Shown here: piece by piece, positions 34,871-50,760 of the stretch
Layout of the letters: each line of letters starts with the position of its first letter
How positions within the stretch are numbered: position 1 is the stretch's first letter
Assembly (NCBI GenBank): GCA_023614405.1
Contig: CM042688.1
Location: 443,600,028 to 443,664,027, forward strand
Reading direction: 5' to 3'
Source of the DNA: Avena insularis
Taxonomy: Eukaryota > Streptophyta > Magnoliopsida > Poales > Poaceae
Length of the DNA stretch: 64,000 bases
Made by a program: the position numbers and the translations under genes
Notes under the pieces: model-generated
Told to the model about the DNA's origin: nothing
The model's input: only the letters and a program-made list of their open reading frames with translations
Database searches by the model: none

Positions 34871-37800
34871 AGCTAGAGTCATTGCATGTCTATTCCACAT
34901 TTGGATCCACCAGTGTCATTTCATGTGTGTTCTTTTCACAAACCACATATGGACCCACCAGTGTCATTGCATGTGTGTTATTTTCAAGAACCACATATAG
35001 ATCCACCAGTGTCATTGCATGTGTGTTCTTTTCATTAACCACAACTAGAGTCATTGCATGTGTGTTGTTTTAAGAAACCACACATGGATCCACCATTGTC
35101 ATTGCAGGTGTGTTCTTTTCATTAACCAAAGCTAGAGTCATTGCATGTCTATTCCACATATGGATCCACCAGTTTCATTTCATGTGTGTTCTTTTCACAA
35201 ACCACATATGGATCCACCAGTGTCATTGCATGTGTGTTCTGTTCATTAACCACATATGGACCCCCTAGTGTCATTGCATGTGTTTTCTTTTTATTAACCA
35301 CAACTAGAGTCATTGCATGTGTGTTGTGTTCACAAACCACACATGGATCCACCAGTGTCATTGCATGTGCGTTCTTTTCATTAACTACAACTAGAGTCAT
35401 TGCATGTGTGTTGTTTTCACAAACCACACATGGATCCACCAGTGTCATTGCATGTGTGTTCTTTTCATTAACCACAACTAGAGTCATTGCATGCGTGTTC
35501 TTTTCACAAACCACATTTGGATCCACCAGAGTTCATTGCATGTCTGTTCTTTTCACAAACCACATATGGATCCACCAGTGTTGTTGCATGTGTGTTCATT
35601 TCATTAACCACAGCTAGAGTGATTGCATATTTGTTCTTTTCACAAACCACATGGATCCACCTGTGTCATTGCATGTGTGTTCTTTTAATAAACCACAACT
35701 AGAGTCATTGCATGTGTGTTCTTTTCACAATACACATATGGATCCCCCAGTGTCATTGCATGTCTGTTTTTTAGTTAACCACATCTAGAGTCATTTCATG
35801 TGTGTTCTTTTCACAAACCACATATGGATCCACCAGTGTCATTGCTTGTGTGTTCTTTTCACGAACCACATATGGATCCACCAGTGTCATTGCATGTGTG
35901 TTCTTTTCATTAACCATATATGGATCCCCTAGTGTCATTGCAGGTGTGTTCTTCTCATTAACCAAAGCTAGAGTCATTGCATGTCTATTCCACATATGGA
36001 CCCACCAGTGTCATTTCATGTGTGTTCTTTTCACAAACCACATATGGACCCACCAGTGTCATTGCATGTGTGTTATTTTCAAGAACCACATATAGATCCA
36101 CCAGTGTCATTGCATGTGTGTTCTTTTCATTAACCACAACTAGAGTCATTGCATGTGTGTTGTTTTAAGAAACCACACATGGATCCACCATTGTCATTGC
36201 AGGTGTGTTCTTTTCATTAACCAAAGCTAGAGTCATTGCATGTCTATTCCACATATGGATCCACCAGTTTCATTTCATGTGTGTTCTTTTCACAAACCAC
36301 ATATGGATCCACCAGTGTCATTGCATGTGTGTTCTGTTCATTAACCACATATGGACCCCCTAGTGTCATTGCATGTGTGTTCTTTTTATTAACCATAACT
36401 AGAGTCATTGCATGTGTGTTGTGTTCACAAACCACACATGGATCCACTGATGTCATTGCATGTGCGTTCTTTTCATTAACTACAACTAGAGTCATTGCAT
36501 GTGTGTTGTTTTCACAAAACACACATGGATCCACCAGTGTCATTGCATGTGTGTTCTTTTCATTAACCACAACTAGAGTCATTGCATGCATGTTCTTTTC
36601 ACAAACCACATTTGGATCCACCAGAGTTCATTGCATGTCTGTTCTTTTCACAAACCACATATGGATCCACCAGTGTTGTTGCATGTGTGTTCATTTCATT
36701 AACCACAGCTAGAGTCATTGCATGTTTGTTCTTTTCACAAACCACATGGATCCACCCGTGTCATTGCATGTTTGTTCTTTTAATAAACCACAACTAGAGT
36801 CATTGCATGTGTGTTCTTTTCACAATACACATATGGATCCCCCAGTGTCATTGCATGTCTGTTTTTAGTTAACCACATCTAGAGTCATTTCATGTGTGTT
36901 CTTTTCACAAACCACATATGGATCCACCAGTGTCATTGCTTGTGTGTTCTTTTCACGAACCACATATGGATCCACCAGTGTCATTGCATGTGTGTTCTTT
37001 TCATTAACCATATATGGATCCTCTAGTGTCATTGCAGGTGTGTTCTTTTCATTAACCAAAGCTAGAGTCATTGCATGTCTATTCCACATATGGATCCACC
37101 AGTTTCATTTCATGTGTGTTCTTTTCACAAACCACATATGGATCCACCAGTGTCATTGCATGTGTGTTCTGTTCATTAACCACATATGGACCCCTAGTGT
37201 CATTGCATGTGTGTTCTTTTATTAACCACAACTAGAGTCATTGCATGTGTGTTGTGTTCACAAACCACACATGGATCCACCGATGTCATTGCATGCGTTC
37301 TTTTCATTAACTACAACTAGAGTCATTGCATGTGTTGTTTCACAAACCACACATGGATCCACCAGTGTCATTGCATGTGTGTTCTTTTCATTAACCACAA
37401 CTAGAGTCATTGCATGCGTGTTCTTTTCACAAACCACATTTGGATCCACCAGAGTTCATTGCATGTCTGTTCTTTTCACAAACCACATATGGATCCACCA
37501 GGTGTTGTTGCATGTGTGTTCATTTCATTAACCAGCTAGAGTGATTGCATGTTTGTTCTTTTCACAAACCACATGGATCCACCTGTCATTGCATGTGTGT
37601 TCTTTTAATAAACCACAACTAGAGTCATTGCATGTGTGTTCTTTTCACAATACACACATGGATCCCCAGTGTCATTGCATGTCTGTTTTTAGTTAACCAT
37701 ATCTAGAGTCATTTCATGTGTGTTCTTTTCACAAACCACATATGGATCCACCAGTGTCATTGCTTGTGTGTTCTTTTCACGAACCACATATGGATCCACC

Positions 37801-40800
37801 AGTGTCATTGCATGTGTGTTCTTTTCATTAACCATATATGGATCCCCTAGTGTCATTGCAGGTGTGTTCTTTTCATTAACCAAAGCTAGAGTCATTGCAT
37901 GTCTATTCCACATATGGACCCACCAGTGTCATTTCATGTGTGTTCTTTTCACAAACCACATATGGACCCACCAGTGTCATGTGTGTTATTTTCAAGAACC
38001 ACATATAGATCCACCAGTGTCATTGCATGTGTGTTCTTTTCATTAACCACAACTAGAGTCATTGCATGTGTGTTGTTTTAAGAAACCACACATGGATCCA
38101 CCATTGTCATTGCAGGTGTGTTCTTTTCATTAACCAAAGCTAGAGTCATTGCATGTCTATTCCACATATGGATCCACCAGTTTCATTTCATGTGTGTTCT
38201 TTTCACAAACCACATATGGATCCACCAGTGTCATTGCATGTGTGTTCTGTTCATTAACCACATATGGACCCCCTAGTGTCATTGCATGTGTGTTCTTTTT
38301 ATTAACCACAACTAGAGTCATTGCATGTGTGTTGTGTTCACAAACCACACATGGATCCACCAGTGTCATTGCATGTGTGTTCTTTTCATTAACTACAACT
38401 AGAGTCATTGCATGTGTGTTGTTTTCACAAAACACACATGGATCCACCAGTGTCATTGCATGTGTGTTCTTTTCATTAACCACAACTAGAGTCATTGCAT
38501 GCATGTTCTTTTCACAAACCACATTTGGATCCACCAGAGTTCATTGCATGTCTGTTCTTTTCACAAACCACATATGGATCCACCAGTGTTGTTGCATGTG
38601 TGTTCATTTCATTAACCACAGCTAGAGTCATTGCATGTTTGTTCTTTTCACAAACCACATGGATCCACCCGTGTCATTGCATGTGTGTTCTTTTAATAAA
38701 CCACAACTAGAGTCATTGCATGTGTGTTCTTTTCACAATACACATATGGATCCCCCAGTGTCATTGCATGTCTGTTTTTTAGTTAACCACATCTAGAGTC
38801 ATTTCATGTGTGTTCTTTTCACAAACCACATATGGATCCACCAGTGTCATTGCTTGTGTGTTCTTTTCACGAACCACATATGGATCCACCAGTGTCATTG
38901 CATGTGTGTTCTTTTCATTAACCATATATGGATCCTCTAGTGTCATTGCAGGTATGTTCTTTTCATTAACCAAAGCTAGAGTCATTGAATGTCTATTCCA
39001 CATATGGACCCACCAGTGTCATTTCATGTGTGTTCTTTTCACAAACCACATATGGACCCACCAGTGTCATTGCATGTGTGTTATTTTCAAGAACCACATA
39101 TAGATCCACCAGTGTCATTGCATGTGTGTTCTTTTCATTAACCACAACTAGAGTCATTGCATGTGTGTTGTTTTAAGAAACCACACATGGATCCACCATT
39201 GTCATTGCAGGTGTGTTCTTTTCATTAACCACAACTAGAGTCATTGCATGTGTGTTCTTTTCACAAACCACATTTGGATCCACCAGAGTTCATTGCATTT
39301 CTGTTCTTTTCACAAACCACATATGGATCCACCAGTGTCATTGCTTGTGTGTTATTTTCACGAACCACATATGGATCCACCAGTGTCATTGCATGTGTGT
39401 TCTTTTCATTAACCATATATGGATCCTCTAGTGTCATTGCAGGTGTGTTCTTTTCATTAACCAAAGCTAGAGTCATTGCATGTCTATTCCACATATGGAC
39501 CCACCAGTGTCATTTCATGTGTGTTCTTTTCACAAACCACATATGGACCCACCAGTGTCATTTCATGTGTGTTATTTTCAAGAACCACATATAGATCCAC
39601 CATTGTCATTGCATGTGCGTTCTTTTCATTAACTACAACTAGAGTCATTGCATGTGTGTTGTTTTCACAAACCACACATGGATCCACCAGTGACATTGCA
39701 TGTGTGTTCTTTTCATTAACCACAACTAGAGTCATTGCATGTGTGTTCTTTTCACAAACCACATTTGGATCCACCAGAGTTCATTGCATGTCTGTTTTTC
39801 ACAAACCACATATGGATCCACCAGTGTTGTTGCATGTGTGTTCATTTCATTAACCACACCTAGAGTCATTGCATGTTTGTTCTTTTCACAAACCACATGG
39901 ATCCACCTATGTCATTGTATGTGTGTTCTTTTAATAAACCACAACTAGAGTCATTGCATGTGTGTTCTTTTCACAATAGACATATGGATCCACCAGTTTC
40001 ATTGCATGTCTGTTTTTTAGTTAACCACATCTAGAGTCATTTCATGTGTGTTCTTTTCACAAACCACATATGGATCCACCAGTGTCATTGCTTGTGTGTT
40101 CTTTTCACGAACCACATATGGATCCACCAGTGTCATTGCATGTGTGTTCTTTTCATTAACCATATATGGATCCCCTAGTGTCATTGCAGGTGTGTTCTTT
40201 TCATTAACCAAAGCTAGAGTCATTGCATGTCTATTCCACATATGGACCCACCAGTGTCATTTCATGTGTGTTCTTTTCACAAACCACATATGGATCCACC
40301 AGTGTCATTGCATGTGTGTTCTTTTCAAGAACCACATATAGATCCACCAGTTTCATTGCATGTGTGTTCTTTTCATTAACCACAACTCGAGTCATTGCAT
40401 GTGTGTTGTTTTAAGAAACCACACATGGATCCACCAGTGTCTTTGCAGGTGAGTTCTTTTCATTAACCAAAGCGAGATTCATTGCATGTCTATTCCACAT
40501 ATGGATCCACCAGTGTCATTTCATGTGTGTTCTTTTCACAAACCACATATGGATCCACCAGTGTCATTGCATGTGTGTTATGTTCATTAACCACATATGG
40601 ACCCCCTAGTGTCATTGCATGTGTGTTCTTTTCATTAACCACAACTAGAGTCATTGCATGTGTGTTGTTTTCACAAACCACATATGGATCCACTAGTGTC
40701 ATTGCATGTGTATTCTTTTCATTAACTACAACTAGAGTCATTGCATGTGTGTTGTTTTCACAAACCACACATGGATCCACCAGTGTCATTGCATGTGTGT

Positions 40801-43800
40801 TCTTTTCATTAACCACAACTAGAGTCATTGCATGCGTGTTCTTTTCATAAACCACATTTGGATCCACCAGATTCATTGCATGTCTCTTCTTTTCATTAAC
40901 CACAGCTAGAGTCATTGCATGTGTTTTTTTCACAAACCACATATGAATCCACCAGAGTCATTGCATGTCTGTTCTTTTCATTAACCACAACTAGTGTCAT
41001 TGCATGACTATTCTTTTCACAAACCACATGGATCCACCAGTGTCTTTTCATGAATGTTCTTTTCATTAACCACATATGGATCCACCAGTGTCATTGTATG
41101 TGTGTTCTTTTCATTAACCACAGCTAGAGTCATTGCATGTCTGTTCTTTTGACAAACCACATGGATCCACCAGTGTCATTGCATGCATGTTCTTCTCACA
41201 AACCGCATATGGATCCACAGCTAGAGTCATTGCATGTCTGTTCTTCTCACAAACCACATATGGATCCACCAGAGTTTTAGAATGTTTGTTCTTTTCACAA
41301 ACCACATATGGATCCACCAGTGTCATTGCATGTGTGTTCTGTTCATTAACAACATATGGACCCCCTAGTGTCATTGCATGTGTGTTCTTTTCATTAACCA
41401 CAACTAGAGTCATTGCATGTGTGTTGTTTTCACAAACCACACATGGATCCACCAGTGTCATTGCATGTCTGTTCTTTTCATTAACTACAACTAGAGTCAT
41501 TACATGTGTGTTGTTTTCACAAACCACACATGGATCCACCAGTGTCATTGCATGCGTGTTCTTTTCATTAACCACAACTAGAGTAATTGCATGCGTGTTC
41601 TTTTCACAAACCACATTTGGATCCACCAGATTCGTTGCGTGTATGGTCTTTTCATTAACCACAGCTAGATTCATTGCATGTGTTTTTTTTCACAAACCAC
41701 ATATGGATCCACCAGAGTCATTGCATCTGTTCTTTTCATTAACCACAACTAGTGTCATTGCATGAGTGTTCTTTTCACAAACCACATGGATCCACCAGTT
41801 TCATTTCATGCATGTTCTTTTCATTAACTACATATGGATCCACCAGTGTCATTGTATGTGTGTTCTTTTCATTAACCACCTAGAGTCATTGCATGTCTGT
41901 TCTTTTGACAAACCACATGGATCCATCAGTGTCATTGCATGCATGTTCTTCTCACAAACCACATATGGATCCTGACTAGAGTCATTGCATGTACATTTCT
42001 TCTCGAAACCACATATGGATCCAGAGTTTTAGAATGTTTGTTCTTTTCACAAAACCCATATGGATCCTCTGGTGTCATTGCATGTCTGTTCTTTTCATTA
42101 GCCGCAGCTAGGGTCATTGCATGTATGTTCTTTTCACAAACCACATGGATCCACCAGTGTCATTGCATGTGCGTTCTTTTAATAAACCACAACTAGAGTC
42201 ATTGCATGTGTGTTCTTTTCAGAATACACATATGGATCCACCAGTGTCATTGCATGTCTGTTTTTTCATTAACCACATCTAGTGTCATTTCATGTGTGTT
42301 CTTTTCACAAACCACATATGGATCCACCAGTGTCATTGCTTGTGTGTTCTTTTCACGAACCACATATGGATCCACCAGTGTCATTGCATGTGTGTTCTTT
42401 TCATTAACCACATATGGATCCTCTAGTGTCATTGTAGGTGTGTTATTTTCATTAACCAAAGCTAGAGTCATTGCATGTCTATTCCACATATGGATCCACC
42501 AGTGTCATTTCATGTGTGTTCTTTTCACAAACCACATATGGACCCACCAGTGTCATTGCATGTGTGTTATTTTCAAGAACCACATATAGATCCACCAGTG
42601 TCATTGCATATGTGTTCTTTTCATTAACCACAACTAGAGTCATTGCATGTGTGTTGTTTTAGGAAACCACACATGGATCCACCATTGTCATTGCAGGTGT
42701 GTTCTTTTCATTAACCAAAGCTAGAGTCATTGCATGTCTATTCCACATATGGATCCACCAGTTTAATTTCATGTGTGTTCTTTTCACAAACCACATATGG
42801 ATCCACCAGTGTCATTGCATGTGTGTTCTGTTCATTAACCACATATGGACCCCCTAGTGTCATTGCATGTGTGTTCTTTTTATTAACCACAACTAGAGTC
42901 ATTGCATGTGTGTTGTGTTCACAAACCACACATGGATCCACCAGTGTCATTGCATGTGCGTTCTTTTCATTAACTACAACTAGAGTCATTGCATGTGTGT
43001 TGTTTTCACAAACCACACATGGATCCTGAGTGTCATTGCATGTGTGTTCTTTTCATTAACCACAACTAGAGTCATTGCATGCGTGTTCTTTTCACAAACC
43101 ACATTTGGATCCACCAGAGTTCATTGCATGTCTGTTCTTTTCACAAACCACATATGGATCCACCAGTGTTGTTGCATGTGTGTTCATTTCATTAACCACA
43201 GCTAGAGTGATTGCATATTTGTTCTTTTCACAAACCACATGGATCCACCTGTGTCATTGCATGTGTGTTCTTTTAATAAACCACAACTAGAGTCATTGCA
43301 TGTGTGTTCTTTTCACAATACACATATGGATCCCCCAGTGTCATTGCATGTCTGTTTTTTAGTTAACCACATCTAGAGTCATTTCATGTGTGTTCTTTTC
43401 ACAAACCACATATGGATCCACCAGTGTCATTGCTTGTGTGTTCTTTTCACGAACCACATATGGATCCACCAGTGTCATTGCATGTGTGTTCTTTTCATTA
43501 ACCATATGGATCCCCTAGTGTCATTGCAGGTGTGTTCTTCTCATTAACCAAAGCTAGAGTCATTGCATGTCTATTCCACATATGGACCCACCAGTGTCAT
43601 TTCATGTGTGTTCTTTTCACAAACCACATATGGACCCACCAGTGTCATTGCATGTGTGTTATTTTCAAGAACCACATATAGATCCACCAGTGTCATTGCA
43701 TGTGTGTTCTTTTCATTAACCACAACTAGAGTCATTGCATGTGTGTTGTTTTAAGAAACCACACATGGATCCACCATTGTCATTGCAGGTGTGTTCTTTT

Positions 43801-46800
43801 CATTAACCAAAGCTAGAGTCATTGCATGTCTATTCCACATATGGATCCACCAGTTTCATTTCATGTGTGTTCTTTCACAAACCACATATGGATCCACCAG
43901 TGTCATTGCATGTGTGTTCTGTTCATTAACCACATATGGACCCCCTAGTGTCATTGCATGTGTGTTCTTTTTATTAACCATAACTAGAGTCATTGCATGT
44001 GTGTTGTGTTCACAAACCACACATGGATCCACCAGTGTCATTGCATGTGCGTTCTTTTCATTAACTACAACTAGAGTCATTGCATGTGTGTTGTTTTCAC
44101 AAAACACACATGGATCCACCAGTGTCATTGCATGTGTGTTCTTTTCATTAACCACAACTAGAGTCATTGCATGCATGTTCTTTTCACAAACCACATTTGG
44201 ATCCACCAGAGTTCATTGCATGTCTGTTCTTTTCACAAACCACATATGGATCCACCAGTGTTGTTGCATGTGTGTTCATTTCATTAACCACAGCTAGAGT
44301 CATTGCATGTTTGTTCTTTTCACAAACCACATGGATCCACCCGTGTCATTGCATGTTTGTTCTTTTAATAAACCACAACTAGAGTCATTGCATGTGTGTT
44401 CTTTTCACAATACACATATGGATCCCCCAGTGTCATTGCATGTCTGTTTTTTAGTTAACCACATCTAGAGTCATTTCATGTGTGTTCTTTTCACAAACCA
44501 CATATGGATCCACCAGTGTCATTGCTTGTGTGTTCTTTTCACGAACCACATATGGATCCACCAGTGTCATTGCATGTGTGTTCTTTTCATTAACCATATA
44601 TGGATCCTCTAGTGTCATTGCAGGTGTGTTCTTTTCATTAACCAAAGCTAGAGTCATTGCATGTCTATTCCACATATGGATCCACCAGTTTCATTTCATG
44701 TGTGTTCTTTTCACAAACCACATATGGATCCACCAGTGTCATTGCATGTGTGTTCTGTTCATTAACCACATATGGACCCCCTAGTGTCATTGCATGTGTG
44801 TTCTTTTTATTAACCACAACTAGAGTCATTGCATGTGTGTTGTGTTCACAAACCACACATGGATCCACCAGTGTCATTGCATGTGCGTTCTTTTCATTAA
44901 CTACAACTAGAGTCATTGCATGTGTGTTGTTTTCACAAACCACACATGGATCCACCAGTGTCATTGCATGTGTGTTCTTTTCATTAACCACAACTAGAGT
45001 CATTGCATGCGTGTTCTTTTCACAAACCACATTTGGATCCACCAGAGTTCATTGCATGTCTGTTCTTTTCACAAACCACATATGGATCCACCAGTGTTGT
45101 TGCATGTGTGTTCATTTCATTAACCACAGCTAGAGTGATTGCATGTTTGTTCTTTTCACAAACCACATGGATCCACCCGTGTCATTGCATGTGTGTTCTT
45201 TTAATAAACCACAACTAGAGTCATTGCATGTGTGTTCTTTTCACAATACACATATGGATCCCCCAGTGTCATTGCATGTCTGTTTTTTAGTTAACCATAT
45301 CTAGAGTCATTTCATGTGTGTTCTTTTCACAAACCACATATGGATCCACCAGTGTCATTGCTTGTGTGTTCTTTTCACGAACCACATATGGATCCACCAG
45401 TGTCATTGCATGTGTGTTCTTTTCATTAACCATATATGGATCCCCTAGTGTCATTGCAGGTGTGTTCTTTTCATTAACCAAAGCTAGAGTCATTGCATGT
45501 CTATTCCACATATGGACCCACCAGTGTCATTTCATGTGTGTTCTTTTCACAAACCACATATGGACCCACCAGTGTCATTGCATGTGTTATTTTCAAGAAC
45601 CACATATAGATCCACCAGTGTCATTGCATGTGTGTTCTTTTCATTAACCACAACTAGAGTCATTGCATGTGTGTTGTTTTAAGAAACCACACATGGATCC
45701 ACCATTGTCATTGCAGGTGTGTTCTTTTCATTAACCAAAGCTAGAGTCATTGCATGTCTATTCCACATATGGATCCACCAGTTTCATTTCATGTGTGTTC
45801 TTTTCACAAACCACATATGGATCCACCAGTGTCATTGCATGTGTGTTCTGTTCATTAACCACATATGGACCCCCTAGTGTCATTGCATGTGTGTTCTTTT
45901 TATTAACCACAACTAGAGTCATTGCATGTGTTGTGTTCACAAACCACACATGGATCCACAGTGTCATTGCATGTGTGTTCTTTTCATTAACTACAACTAG
46001 AGTCATTGCATGTGTGTTGTTTTCAAAACACACATGGATCCACCAGATGTCATTTCATGTGTGTTCTTTTCATTAACCACAACTAGAGTCATTGCATGCG
46101 TGTTCTTTTCACAAACCACATTTGGATCCACCAGAGTTCATTGCATGTCTGTTCTTTTCACAAACCACATATGGATCCACCAGTGTTGTTGCATGTGTGT
46201 TCATTTCATTAACCACAGCTAGAGTGATTGCATGTTTGTTCTTTTCACAAACCACATGGATCCACCCGTGTCATTGCATGTGTGTTCTTTTAATAAACCA
46301 CAACTAGAGTCATTGCATGTGTGTTCTTTTCACAATACACATATGGATCCCCCAGTGTCATTGCATGTCTGTTTTTTAGTTAACCACATCTAGAGTCATT
46401 TCATGTGTGTTCTTTTCACAAACCACATATGGATCCACCAGTGTCATTGCTTGTGTGTTCTTTTCACGAACCACATATGGATCCACCAGTGTCATTGCAT
46501 GTGTGTTCTTTTCATTAACCATATATGGATCCTCTAGTGTCATTGCAGGTATGTTCTTTTCATTAACCAAAGCTAGAGTCATTGAATGTCTATTCCACAT
46601 ATGGACCCACCAGTGTCATTTCATGTGTGTTCTTTTCACAAACCACATATGGACCCACCAGTGTCATTGCATGTGTGTTATTTTCAAGAACCACATATAG
46701 ATCCACCAGTGTCATTGCATGTGTGTTCTTTTCATTAACCACAACTAGAGTCATTGCATGTGTGTTGTTTTAAGAAACCACACATGGATCCACCATTGTC

Positions 46801-49800
46801 ATTGCAGGTGTGTTCTTTTCATTAACCACAACTAGAGTCATTGCATGTGTGTTCTTTTCACAAACCACATTTGGATCCACCAGAGTTCATTGCATGTCTG
46901 TTCTTTTCACAAACCACATATGGATCCACCAGTGTCATTGCTTGTGTGTTATTTTCACGAACCACATATGGATCCACCAGTGTCATTGCATGTGTGTTCT
47001 TTTCATTAACCATATATGGATCCTCTAGTGTCATTGCAGGTGTGTTCTTTTCATTAACCAAAGCTAGAGTCATTGCATGTCTATTCCACATATGGACCCA
47101 CCAGTGTCATTTCATGTGTGTTCTTTTCACAAACCACATATGGACCCACCAGTGTCATTTCATGTGTGTTATTTTCAAGAACCACATATAGATCCACCAT
47201 TGTCATTGCATGTGCGTTCTTTTCATTAACTACAACTAGAGTCATTGCATGTGTGTTGTTTTCACAAACCACACATGGATCCACCAGTGACATTGCATGT
47301 GTGTTCTTTTCATTAACCACAACTAGAGTCATTGCATGTGTGTTCTTTTCACAAACCACATTTGGATCCACCAGAGTTCATTGCATGTCTGTTCTTTTCA
47401 CAAACCACATATGGATCCACCAGTGTTGTTGCATGTGTGTTCATTTCATTAACCACACCTAGAGTCATTGCATGTTTGTTCTTTTCACAAACCACATGGA
47501 TCCACCTATGTCATTGTATGTGTGTTCTTTTAATAAACCACAACTAGAGTCATTGCATGTGTGTTCTTTTCACAATAGACATATGGATCCACCAGTTTCA
47601 TTGCATGTCTGTTTTTTAGTTAACCACATCTAGAGTCATTTCATGTGTGTTCTTTTCACAAACCACATATGGATCCACCAGTGTCATTGCTTGTGTGTTC
47701 TTTTCACGAACCACATATGGATCCACCAGTGTCATTGCATGTGTGTTCTTTTCATTAACCATATATGGATCCCCTAGTGTCATTGTGTGTTCTTTTCATT
47801 AACCAAAGCTAGAGTCATTGCATGTCTATTCCACATATGGACCCACCAGTGTCATTTCATGTGTGTTCTTTTCACAAACCACATATGGATCCACCAGTGT
47901 CATTGCATGTGTGTTCTTTTCAAGAACCACATATAGATCCACCAGTTTCATTGCATGTGTGTTCTTTTCATTAACCACAACTCGAGTCATTGCATGTGTG
48001 TTGTTTTAAGAAACCACACATGGATCCACCAGTGTCTTTGCAGGTGAGTTCTTTTCATTAACCAAAGCGAGATTCATTGCATGTCTATTCCACATATGGA
48101 TCCACCAGTGTCATTTCATGTGTGTTCTTTTCACAAACCACATATGGATCCACCAGTGTCATTGCATGTGTGTTATGTTCATTAACCACATATGGACCCC
48201 CTAGTGTCATTGCATGTGTGTTCTTTTCATTAACCACAACTAGAGTCATTGCATGTGTGTTGTTTTCACAAACCACATATGGATCCACTAGTGTCATTGC
48301 ATGTGTATTCTTTTCATTAACTACAACTAGAGTCATTGCATGTGTGTTGTTTTCACAAACCACACATGGATCCACCAGTGTCATTGCATGTGTGTTCTTT
48401 TCATTAACCACAACTAGAGTCATTGCATGCGTGTTCTTTTCATAAACCACATTTGGATCCACCAGATTCATTGCATGTCTCTTCTTTTCATTAACCACAG
48501 CTAGAGTCATTGCATGTGTTTTTTTCACAAACCACATATGAATCCACCAGAGTCATTGCATGTCTGTTCTTTTCATTAACCACAACTAGTGTCATTGCAT
48601 GACTATTCTTTTCACAAACCACATGGATCCACCAGTGTCTTTTCATGAATGTTCTTTTCATTAACCACATATGGATCCACCAGTGTCATTGTATGTGTGT
48701 TCTTTTCATTAACCACAGCTAGAGTCATTGCATGTCTGTTCTTTTGACAAACCACATGGATCCACCAGTGTCATTGCATGTTCTTCTCACAAACCGCATA
48801 TGGATCCACAGCTAGAGTCATTGCATGTCTGTTCTTCTCACAAACCACATATGGATCCACCAGAGTTTTAGAATGTTTGTTCTTTTCACAAACCACATAT
48901 GGATCCACCAGTGTCATTGCATGTGTGTTCTGTTCATTAACAACATATGGACCCCCTAGTGTCATTGCATGTGTGTTCTTTTCATTAACCACAACTAGAG
49001 TCATTGCATGTGTGTTGTTTTCACAAACCACACATGGATCCACCAGTGTCATTGCATGTCTGTTCTTTTCATTAACTACAACTAGAGTCATTACATGTGT
49101 GTTGTTTTCACAAACCACACATGGATCCACCAGTGTCATTGCATGCGTGTTCTTTTCATTAACCACAACTAGAGTAATTGCATGCGTGTTCTTTTCACAA
49201 ACCACATTTGGATCCACCAGATTCGTTGCGTGTATGGTCTTTTCATTAACCACAGCTAGATTCATTGCATGTGTTTTTTTTCACAAACCACATATGGATC
49301 CACCAGAGTCATTGCATCTCTGTTCTTTTCATTAACCACAACTAGTGTCATTGCATGAGTGTTCTTTTCACAAACCACATGGATCCACCAGTTTCATTTC
49401 ATGCATGTTCTTTTCATTAACTACATATGGATCCACCAGTGTCATTGTATGTGTGTTCTTTTCATTAACCACAGCTAGAGTCATTGCATGTCTGTTCTTT
49501 TGACAAACCACATGGATCCATCAGTGTCATTGCATGCATGTTCTTCTCACAAACCACATATGGATCCACAGCTAGAGTCATTGCATGTCTGTTCTTCTCA
49601 GAAACCACATATGGATCCACCAGAGTTTTAGAATGTTTGTTCTTTTCACAAAACCCATATGGATCCTCTGGTGTCATTGCATGTCTGTTCTTTTCATTAG
49701 CCGCAGCTAGGGTCATTGCATGTATGTTCTTTTCACAAACCACATGGATCCACCAGTGTCATTGCATGTGCGTTCTTTTAATAAACCACAACTAGAGTCA

Positions 49801-50760
49801 TTGCATGTGTGTTCTTTTCAGAATACACATATGGATCCACCAGTGTCATTGCATGTCTGTTTTTTCATTAACCACATCTAGTGTCATTTCATGTGTGTTC
49901 TTTTCACAAACCACATATGGATCCACCAGTGTCATTGCTTGTGTGTTCTTTTCACGAACCACATATGGATCCACCAGTGTCATTGCATGTGTGTTCTTTT
50001 CATTAACCACATATGGATCCTCTAGTGTCATTGTAGGTGTGTTATTTTCATTAACCAAAGCTAGAGTCATTGCATGTCTATTCCACATATGGATCCACCA
50101 GTGTCATTTCATGTGTGTTCTTTTCACAAACCACATATGGACCCACCAGTGTCATTGCATGTGTGTTATTTTCAAGAACCACATATAGATCCACCAGTGT
50201 CATTGCATATGTGTTCTTTTCATTAACCACAACTAGAGTCATTGCATGTGTGTTGTTTTAGGAAACCACACATGGATCCACCATTGTCATTGCAGGTGTG
50301 TTCTTTTCATTAACCAAAGCTAGAGTCATTGCATGTCTATTCCACATATGGATCCACCAGTTTCATTTCATGTGTGTTCTTTTCACAAACCACATATGGA
50401 TCCACCAGTGTCATTGCATGTGTGTTCTGTTCATTAACCACATATGGACCCCCTAGTGTCATTGCATGTGTGTTCTTTTTATTAACCACAACTAGAGTCA
50501 TTGCATGTGTGTTGTGTTCACAAACCACACATGGATCCACCAGTGTCATTGCATGTGCGTTCTTTTCATTAACTACAACTACAGTCATTACATGTGTGTT
50601 GTTTTCACAAACCACACATGGATCCACCAGTGTCATTGCATGTGTGTTCTTTTCATTAACCACAACTAGAGTCATTGCATGCGTGTTCTTTTCACAAACC
50701 ACATTTGGATCCACCAGAGTTCATTGCATGTCTGTTCTTTTCACAAACCACATATGGATC
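34314..50760. repeat. ~7.595-kb super-unit, two full copies and part of a third
   Basis: The TTTTGAC marker recurs at 34314, 41907 and 49502 (spacings 7593 and 7595). Many private variants keep this register, for example TTCGTTGCGTGTATGG at 41631 and 49222, and GAGTCATTGAATG at ~38979 and ~46576. Correspondence continues to about 43160/50760 and then ends. Each super-unit contains several ~1.1-kb and ~0.76-kb sub-blocks built from A, B and C monomers. Confidence 0.8.
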
